Of a DNA stretch of 11,180 nucleotides, positions 7,066-11,180 are shown piece by piece. The DNA is from Microcaldota archaeon. Its GTDB lineage: Archaea; Micrarchaeota; Micrarchaeia; Micrarchaeales; Micrarchaeaceae. The position numbers were made by a program, and so were the translations under genes. Where the stretch lies: positions 1 through 11,180 of the forward strand of contig DAHXLV010000037.1 of NCBI GenBank assembly GCA_027365815.1, in the 5' to 3' direction. Below the pieces are notes generated by a model, which saw only the letters and a program-made list of their open reading frames with translations, had not been told where the DNA came from and made no database searches. Numbering within the stretch: position 1 is the first letter of the stretch; each line of letters opens with the position of its first letter.

Positions 7066-8351
7066 AGATAGGCCTTGAGGTACACGTAGCGCTGCCGACC
7101 AAATCGAAGCTGTTCTGCTCATGCAGTATGGATGATGCAGAGCCTAACACCAACATATGCCCGATCTGCACGGGTTTCCCTGGGTCGAAGCCGATGCTGA
7201 ACTCTGCGGCAGCCGAATCCGGATTTAGCATAGCTAATGCGCTGCACTGCAAGATTAACCGGAACATGTCGTTCGTCAGGAAGGTGTACTTCTACCCAGA
7301 CCTTCCGAAATGCTACCAGATAACGCAGATGGGCGGCGCGGTTGGGTCAGAAGGGTACTTAGACATCCAAGGCAAACGAATCGGCATACGTAGGGTGCAG
7401 ATAGAGGAAGACCCGGCACAGATAGTCAGGGATGGCATGCTTACCCTACTTGACTTCAACAGGTCCGGCACGCCGCTGGTTGAGATAGTCACAGAGCCTG
7501 ACATAACAGACGAAGGGGAGCTCAGGTCTTTCATAGCGAACCTGAGGAGCATCCTATATTACCTTGGTGTGGACATAAACAGGGAGATAAAGGCGGACCT
7601 TAATATATCAATATCGGATGTGCGCGTGGAGGTAAAGAACGTGACCGGAATAAAAAGCCTCATAGAGGCGGCCAGGTACGAGATAGCCAGGCAGCACAGG
7701 GTTCTAGAAGAAGGCAAGGCGATTGCGAAGGAGACACGCGGCTACAATGAGAAGAGGAGGATTACTGAATCGCTCAGGGAGAAGGAAACGGATGAGGAAT
7801 ACGGATATGTCTATGAACCGGACCTTACGGTCTTCGACATCTCAGGCATGAAACCTGCGGAGCCTGTCTACGCGAACGAGATTGCCGAACAGCTGGCGGA
7901 AGACTCTGACGTAAACGCAAAGACAATACGCGAGATGACGATGCTTGACAGGCACGCGCTGGAGCTAATCGTGCGTTTCAGGCCGAAGTACAAGATGAGG
8001 AGCATAATCCACGCCATACAGCGCTTCAAGAAGTACGGCAAGGCGGAGGTCCCGCCGCCGCAAGTGATAGAGAAACTCATAAGATTGGTAGAGGATGGAA
8101 AGGAGGTCACGAAGGAGACCGTCGCTAGCTTTGAGGAGGGGAAGGATGTCAGCATAGAGTACGCGAAGCTTGGCGCTGTGCAACTGGACAAGCTAATCAA
8201 GAGATTCCTTGACGAGAATCCAAGGATGGTCGCAGAATACAAGAAAAGGAGCAAAACGATAAACCTGATAATAGGCAGGATCGCGAAGGAGAACGGGTTG
8301 CATCCGAAGGAGGTCGCGGGCAGGGTAACCAGGCTGCTTGCCGGCTACTGA
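7062..8351 (+). CDS. gatB: Asp/Glu-tRNA amidotransferase subunit B
   Basis: GatB phosphorylates the side-chain carboxylate of mischarged Asp- or Glu-tRNA and amidates it with ammonia from GatA. The 429-aa product begins directly with the family block MKIGLEVHVAL, with Glu6 and His8 at metal-binding positions. A Cys4 zinc site follows (Cys19, Cys21, Cys33, Cys36), then EPNTNICPICTGFPG and KVYFYPDLPKCYQI (74-87). RSGTPLVEIVTEPDI (134-148) and the ETRGYNEKRRITESLREKE block (224-242) separate GatB from GatE. The usual SxRCDxN segment is shorter and reads REIKADLNIS (174-183). A helical C-terminal tail ends in a YqeY-like GRIAKENGLHPKEVAGRV. ATG 7062 overlaps the gatA stop; an in-frame ATG at 7014 lies inside gatA and would add 16 residues absent from the family. 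The stop is 3 nt from the nfo stop. Confidence 0.93.
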   Translation: MKIGLEVHVALPTKSKLFCSCSMDDAEPNTNICPICTGFPGSKPMLNSAAAESGFSIANALHCKINRNMSFVRKVYFYPDLPKCYQITQMGGAVGSEGYLDIQGKRIGIRRVQIEEDPAQIVRDGMLTLLDFNRSGTPLVEIVTEPDITDEGELRSFIANLRSILYYLGVDINREIKADLNISISDVRVEVKNVTGIKSLIEAARYEIARQHRVLEEGKAIAKETRGYNEKRRITESLREKETDEEYGYVYEPDLTVFDISGMKPAEPVYANEIAEQLAEDSDVNAKTIREMTMLDRHALELIVRFRPKYKMRSIIHAIQRFKKYGKAEVPPPQVIEKLIRLVEDGKEVTKETVASFEEGKDVSIEYAKLGAVQLDKLIKRFLDENPRMVAEYKKRSKTINLIIGRIAKENGLHPKEVAGRVTRLLAGY

Positions 8352-8354
8352 TGC

Positions 8355-9191
8355 TTATAGGCCAGCGGCCTTCTGTGCGGCTTTCATGTTGGTTGCCTCG
8401 TTGCCATCCTGGTTCACTGGAGTCTCCATTATGAAGCACATATCTTGGAAGTGCCTGTTCCTGAACAGCTCTGTAAAGCCGCCGATCCCGATCTTGCCTT
8501 TGCCGATGTGCCAGTGCCTGTCGAGGCCGCTGCCAAGGTCGTACTTGGCGTCGTTGAGGTGCACAAGGCCTAGCCTCCTGAAGCCTATTTTGTCTTCGAA
8601 TTCGCTGCACATTGCGTCTATGGCGGTTTTGGTGCGCAGGTCATATCCGGCTGCAAACGCGTGGCAGGTATCGAGACATACGCCTGCTTCAGCTTGGCCG
8701 AAGCTTTCGAGGGCCTTTCCTATCTCGCCAAACTTCGACCCTACGCTGTTATTGTAGCCAGCCGAGTTTTCGAGCAGTATACGGACCCGCGGCGCAGAGT
8801 CTATTGCGCTGGTCAGCGTCTTGACGATGCTTCCCAGGCCGAGTGCTTCGCCTTTTCCCAGATGGGACCCCATGTGGACCACAAGCCCGCGTATCCCGAG
8901 CTGAGCGCAGCTCTCCATGTTGCCGACTAGCATGCCGAGGCTCTTCCTTAGCACTTCTGGATTAGGCGAAGATGGGTTGCACAGGTACGGCACGTGCGCG
9001 AACGGCACGGCACCGGACTTCCTGGTGACCTCCCTGAACCGCGCGGCGTCTGTGTCATCGATTTTGCGGTGCTCCCATGCCCTCGGGTTGCTCGCAAATA
9101 TCTGGAATGTGCCGTAATGGTGCTTTTCTGCCGCAAGCGCTGCATTGTAGACGCCCCCAGAGACCGAGAGGTGGAATCCGAGCCTTATCAT
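8355..9191 (-). CDS. nfo: Endonuclease IV (AP endonuclease, Xyl isomerase-like TIM barrel)
   Basis: Endonuclease IV cuts the DNA backbone 5' to abasic sites and removes blocked 3' ends in base-excision repair. The protein is 278 aa, against 285 in E. coli. All nine ligands of the three-metal site are visible: His66 (HVPYL), His106 (VVHMGS), Glu141 (LLENSAG), Asp174 and His177 (CLDTCHAFAAGYD), His211 (HLNDAK), Asp224 and His226 (DRHWHIGKG) and Glu256 (METP). GFHLSVSGGV at the N-terminus is also characteristic, so an active enzyme is expected. The ATG at 9191 begins at the family start. It converges with gatB (3 nt apart) and diverges from the histone gene across about 110 nt. Confidence 0.95.
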   Translation of the reverse strand: MIRLGFHLSVSGGVYNAALAAEKHHYGTFQIFASNPRAWEHRKIDDTDAARFREVTRKSGAVPFAHVPYLCNPSSPNPEVLRKSLGMLVGNMESCAQLGIRGLVVHMGSHLGKGEALGLGSIVKTLTSAIDSAPRVRILLENSAGYNNSVGSKFGEIGKALESFGQAEAGVCLDTCHAFAAGYDLRTKTAIDAMCSEFEDKIGFRRLGLVHLNDAKYDLGSGLDRHWHIGKGKIGIGGFTELFRNRHFQDMCFIMETPVNQDGNEATNMKAAQKAAGL

Positions 9192-9300
9192 TGTATCCAG
9201 TTATCTTGGTGAAAAAACAATAAGAATACCACTAATCGGGTAAATTCAGGTTGCTTTAAAAGGCTTGCCGCAAAATTGCTCTCCGCTGTTGGGTGTTGAT
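9192..9300. promoter_or_regulatory. Divergent nfo/histone intergenic region with histone TATA element
   Basis: CTTTAAAAGG (9254-9263) is a good archaeal TATA/BRE-like element on the plus strand. It predicts transcription start near 9285, shortly before the proposed TTG start at 9301. No equally clear TATA box is seen for nfo; an AT-rich stretch at 9212-9228 is the best candidate. Confidence 0.45.
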
Positions 9301-9660
9301 TTGGTAAGGAGGGCTTTTAGCCTTTATGATATGGAGCAATTCCTCAAGGAGGTAGGCGCGGAAAGGGTGAGCGAAGGGGCGATTACCACGCTTGAGAAGG
9401 AGCTTCAGGACACGCTCAAGGACCTTGTGGAGGAGGCGGAACTTTACGCGAATTACGCAGGAAGGAAGACGGTAAACAGGTCAGACGTGGAGCTCGTCTC
9501 GACAGAAAAGATAGGAAGCCGCAGGATACTGTTCAACGCGGTCAAAAACGGTAAGCCGCACCGCAGGAAAAGAAGGAATATCGCTGGTATTCACATACCT
9601 GACGCGAGCACTATCCCGAACGCCAGCAGCACGAACCCTATTTCTATGAGCCACATATAG
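9301..9660 (+). CDS. Archaeal histone with basic C-terminal extension
   Basis: This is a DNA-wrapping histone-fold protein. Residues 4-66 line up without gaps with methanogen histones such as HMfB: VGAERVSEGA (18-27), a long central helix, then YAGRKTV (52-58) and RSDVELV (60-66). The Arg55-Asp62 pair and DNA-contacting Arg22, Lys56 and Thr57 are kept. There is no ATG at the expected start. TTG 9301 gives about three residues before the usual first position and lies about 43 nt after the TATA box. TTG 9289 or 9265 would lengthen the protein; ATG 9331 would cut helix 1. After the fold, where HMfB ends, the frame runs on for about 50 residues, including a basic stretch KPHRRKRR (85-92). The last 23 codons are antisense to the aglH-like gene. 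The tail could be genuine or reflect a 3' frameshift. Confidence 0.85.
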   Translation: MVRRAFSLYDMEQFLKEVGAERVSEGAITTLEKELQDTLKDLVEEAELYANYAGRKTVNRSDVELVSTEKIGSRRILFNAVKNGKPHRRKRRNIAGIHIPDASTIPNASSTNPISMSHI

Positions 9661-10631
9661 AGGGATACCTCCCATTCCTTGCATTTTTTCAGGTTCATTA
9701 TTAGATGCGTCCAGCTGTAGATCTTCTTTCCGTACGGAGGTTCCATTGTGCCATCGCTGCGCATCTTACCCAAGTCCGTGACATCGAACCTCCTGCGCAG
9801 GTGCAGCAGGAACTCTATCAGCCACGGCAGGAAGACTATGAAGCCGAATGCCTCCATGTTGCCTATGACTATGGCGGCTATGAACCCTGCCCCAATCGCA
9901 TAGGTGAAACTGTCACCAGGGTGTATCCTTGCAGGGTATATGTTGAATATGAGGAAGGCGACGCTGGATGCGAAAAGGACGACAGAGACAAGCGCGCCGC
10001 TGTATGTGCCGAACGCAAGGCTGTACAGGAGCAGCGCAAGGCTGACTATCACAGCGCTGCCAGATGACAGGCCGTCGAAGCCGCCCAGCAGGTTGAACGC
10101 GTTAGATGCGTACAGTATTGCCAGTGGTATTATCAGCAGCGGATAAAGGATACCGAAATTCACCGTACCGAGGAACGGTATATGGACAATGGAGACCCCA
10201 GCGTTGACGGCCATGAGGGGTATGGCGCCGATCAGGGTCAGCAGCGGTTTCTGCCATTGCTTGAGGCCCTTCCTGTAGTCCATCATGCCTGTGCTCCTTG
10301 TCTTGCTTGGCTGGACATTGAGGTCGTCGAGGAAACCGCCGAAGGATATCAGCAGCACGGCGAGGATCGTTGCGAACAGGTATGTATAATCAGCTACCGG
10401 GATATAGAGGCCGAAGCTGCCGCCGAACACGTAGACCAGCATACCGACCGTGAAGCCGAACGCCAGCGCAACGCCGCCACCGCCCGGTATCTGCGGCTTG
10501 CTCCTCTTGTAATGGTCCAGCGAGGTTATTCCGGATTCCTTCATGTAGCTTATCAGGAAAAGTGTAGACACTGCCGTGATCATAAAGGCGATTATCGCGG
10601 GCACGAGCAGCGTGAGATAGGTGCTATACAT
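9591..10631 (-). CDS. aglH: UDP-GlcNAc:polyprenyl-phosphate GlcNAc-1-phosphate transferase (AglH/DPAGT1-like)
   Basis: This is a polytopic membrane enzyme of glycosyltransferase family 4 (MraY/WecA/DPAGT1). It moves a sugar-1-phosphate from a UDP-sugar to polyprenyl phosphate, the first step of lipid-linked glycan assembly. In 346 aa with about ten hydrophobic segments the motifs fall in order: SLDHYKRSKPQIPGGGG (37-53), GGFLDDL with the Asp pair at 102-103, NAFNLLGGFDGL (177-188), YPARIHPGDSFTYAIGA (232-248), and a final HLRRRFD (277-283) with SWTHLIM (306-312). The PGD block and the PWLIEFLLHLRR stretch resemble eukaryotic DPAGT1 more than bacterial MraY. The loop after the Asp pair is long (104-128). 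ATG 10631 lies about 27 nt from an AT-rich TATA candidate, so it may be leaderless. UDP-GlcNAc as donor is inferred from family. It would use a carrier of the kind made by the cis-prenyltransferase at the other end of the window. Confidence 0.88.
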   Translation of the reverse strand: MYSTYLTLLVPAIIAFMITAVSTLFLISYMKESGITSLDHYKRSKPQIPGGGGVALAFGFTVGMLVYVFGGSFGLYIPVADYTYLFATILAVLLISFGGFLDDLNVQPSKTRSTGMMDYRKGLKQWQKPLLTLIGAIPLMAVNAGVSIVHIPFLGTVNFGILYPLLIIPLAILYASNAFNLLGGFDGLSSGSAVIVSLALLLYSLAFGTYSGALVSVVLFASSVAFLIFNIYPARIHPGDSFTYAIGAGFIAAIVIGNMEAFGFIVFLPWLIEFLLHLRRRFDVTDLGKMRSDGTMEPPYGKKIYSWTHLIMNLKKCKEWEVSLYMWLIEIGFVLLAFGIVLASGM

Positions 10632-10653
10632 CAGCCATCATTCCCCTAGAAGA

Positions 10654-10664
10654 TTAATAAATAA
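10654..10664. promoter_or_regulatory. AT-rich TATA candidate between aglH and tRNA-Arg
   Basis: TTAATAAATAA is centred about 27 nt from the aglH ATG on the minus strand and about 37 nt before the tRNA on the plus strand. It could serve aglH as a leaderless promoter, and the tRNA with a short 5' leader. A second AT-rich run (10673-10684) is too close to the tRNA to be its TATA box unless transcription starts inside the mature tRNA. Confidence 0.4.
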
Positions 10665-10694
10665 CCACCCCCATTTATTAAAATGCTGTATGGT

Positions 10695-10768
10695 GCCCTT
10701 GTAGTATAACTTGGATAGAACACGGGCTTGCGGAGCCTGTGATCCGGGTTCAAATCCCGGCAAGGGCG
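10695..10768 (+). tRNA. tRNA-Arg (anticodon GCG)
   Basis: A complete cloverleaf can be folded by eye. The acceptor GCCCTTG (10695-10701) pairs perfectly with CAAGGGC (10761-10767), and the discriminator is G10768. The D arm (10704-10721) has the GG and the A20 that is an Arg identity base, but one A-A mismatch and one T-G pair in its short stem. The anticodon stem CGGGC/GCCTG encloses the loop TTGCGGA, with anticodon GCG at 10730-10732 reading CGC. The T stem CCGGG/CCCGG encloses TTCAAAT. The variable loop is 4 nt. There is no encoded CCA and no intron. Confidence 0.95.
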
Positions 10769-10786
10769 TTAACATAATTCCGCGGA

Positions 10787-10966
10787 CTAGTTAAAATTTT
10801 GTTCTTCGCGGCGCTGGGAAATCCTTAAAATAATGTACCACCTGATAGCATACCATATCCCTATCAAAAACGCTAAAAATCTAACGTCGTAAAATCTATT
10901 GGATATGGTTATCCTTTCTCCATTCAAAGGAAAGACGACAGGGAATTCTTCTTTGCCTTGTGCCAT
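10787..10966 (-). CDS. Small predicted single-pass membrane protein (59 aa)
   Basis: This short reading frame fills most of the gap between the tRNA and the last gene. The ATG at 10966 and TAG at 10787-10789 enclose 59 codons. The product has a polar N-terminus (MAQGKEEFPVVFPLNGERIT), one hydrophobic, Trp/Tyr-rich segment at about residues 30-47 (FLAFLIGIWYAIRWYIIL) and a charged tail (RISQRREEQNFN). That layout, with positive charges after the helix, looks like a real small membrane protein rather than noise. I do not recognise the family. No clear TATA box or ribosome-binding site precedes the ATG, and the composition is more AT-rich than the neighbouring long genes. It could be a chance frame or, if real, recently acquired. 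Confidence 0.42.
   Translation of the reverse strand: MAQGKEEFPVVFPLNGERITISNRFYDVRFLAFLIGIWYAIRWYIILRISQRREEQNFN
10791..10806 (+). terminator. Possible T-rich terminator after tRNA-Arg
   Basis: A T-rich tract starts 22 nt after the tRNA, the kind of signal that ends archaeal transcripts without a stable hairpin. It overlaps the 3' end of the small minus-strand reading frame, so its composition could instead be coding. Confidence 0.3.
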
Positions 10967-10975
10967 CCAACAGTG

Positions 10976-10981
10976 TTATAT
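10976..10981 (+). promoter_or_regulatory. TATA-like element of the right-edge gene
   Basis: TTATAT is centred about 31 nt before the ATG at 11010, compatible with a nearly leaderless transcript. It lies just upstream of the minus-strand small frame. Confidence 0.4.
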
Positions 10982-11009
10982 CCCTTCACTAACATGATTG
11001 GTAGGTTAG

Positions 11010-11180
11010 ATGAAAGCCGATGGACAATTAGAGGGAGTTGCGATAAACAAAAGCATAAGGATACGTTACTTGCCGTTCAAACGCGTTTTCAGGGGATTCG
11101 AAAACGTTGACGCTGTGAAGAAACTTTTTGGAAAGCACACCAAAAACGTGCTCTCGAACCTCAAGGTTATGCTGGTACCG
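11010..11180 (+). CDS. Partial gene of unknown function, running off the right edge
   Basis: An open frame starts at ATG 11010 and stays open for 57 codons to the end of the window. The visible part begins MKADGQLEGVAINKSIRI and is rich in Lys and Arg, with mixed hydrophobic positions; it shows no signal peptide, membrane segment or motif I can name. A TATA-like element about 31 nt upstream and absence of stops support a real gene. The family cannot be assigned from this fragment. Confidence 0.6.
   Translation, partial: MKADGQLEGVAINKSIRIRYLPFKRVFRGFENVDAVKKLFGKHTKNVLSNLKVMLVP

Noticed and set aside
1..11180. CRISPR arrays, insertion sequences, direct or inverted repeats, riboswitches and a toxin-antitoxin or defence system.
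   Set aside because: On reading the window I found no regularly spaced repeats, no transposase, no terminal inverted repeats and no defence-gene motifs. Faint or long-range repeats would need a computed self-alignment.

Overview
The window looks like a chromosomal segment of an archaeon. Evidence is an archaeal histone, an archaeal-specific DUF2070 membrane protein, archaeal/eukaryotic-type AsnRS and AspRS, a DPAGT1-like lipid-phosphate GlcNAc-1-P transferase, and TATA elements about 25-31 nt upstream of many starts with few ribosome-binding sites (a leaderless style). AGG for Arg and ATA for Ile are used heavily. Tight gene packing and the histone N-terminus suggest a small-genome DPANN archaeon, perhaps Micrarchaeota-like. 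That placement is inference; no taxonomic marker was searched.

Layout. (1) 1-2673, plus strand: a cis-prenyltransferase (uppS-like) broken in the given sequence by one extra G in a G6 run at 284-289, then a 607-aa DUF2070 membrane protein 15 nt downstream. (2) 2674-8351: a translation block. asnS (plus) and aspS (minus) converge with no base between their stop codons. aspS and gatC diverge from a short region with two TATA-like elements. gatC-gatA-gatB follow as one plus-strand operon, with gatA and gatB joined by an ATGA overlap. (3) 8355-10631: nfo (endonuclease IV, minus) converges on gatB with 3 nt between, a tailed archaeal histone (plus) is divergent from nfo, and an AglH/DPAGT1-like transferase (minus) overlaps the histone 3' end by 70 nt. 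(4) 10632-11180, AT-richer: tRNA-Arg(GCG), a small predicted single-pass membrane protein on the minus strand (59 codons), and the first 57 codons of an unrecognised gene running off the right edge.

Functional picture. asnS, aspS and gatCAB all concern Asp/Asn-tRNA formation, yet AsnRS and GatCAB are normally alternatives. The AspRS lacks several residues that usually recognise aspartate, and GatA has lost the Asp/Arg pair around its nucleophilic serine. This variant Asp/Asn-tRNA module is the most unusual part of the window. The cis-prenyltransferase and the AglH-like enzyme make the polyprenyl carrier and load its first sugar in a lipid-linked glycan (N-glycosylation) pathway.
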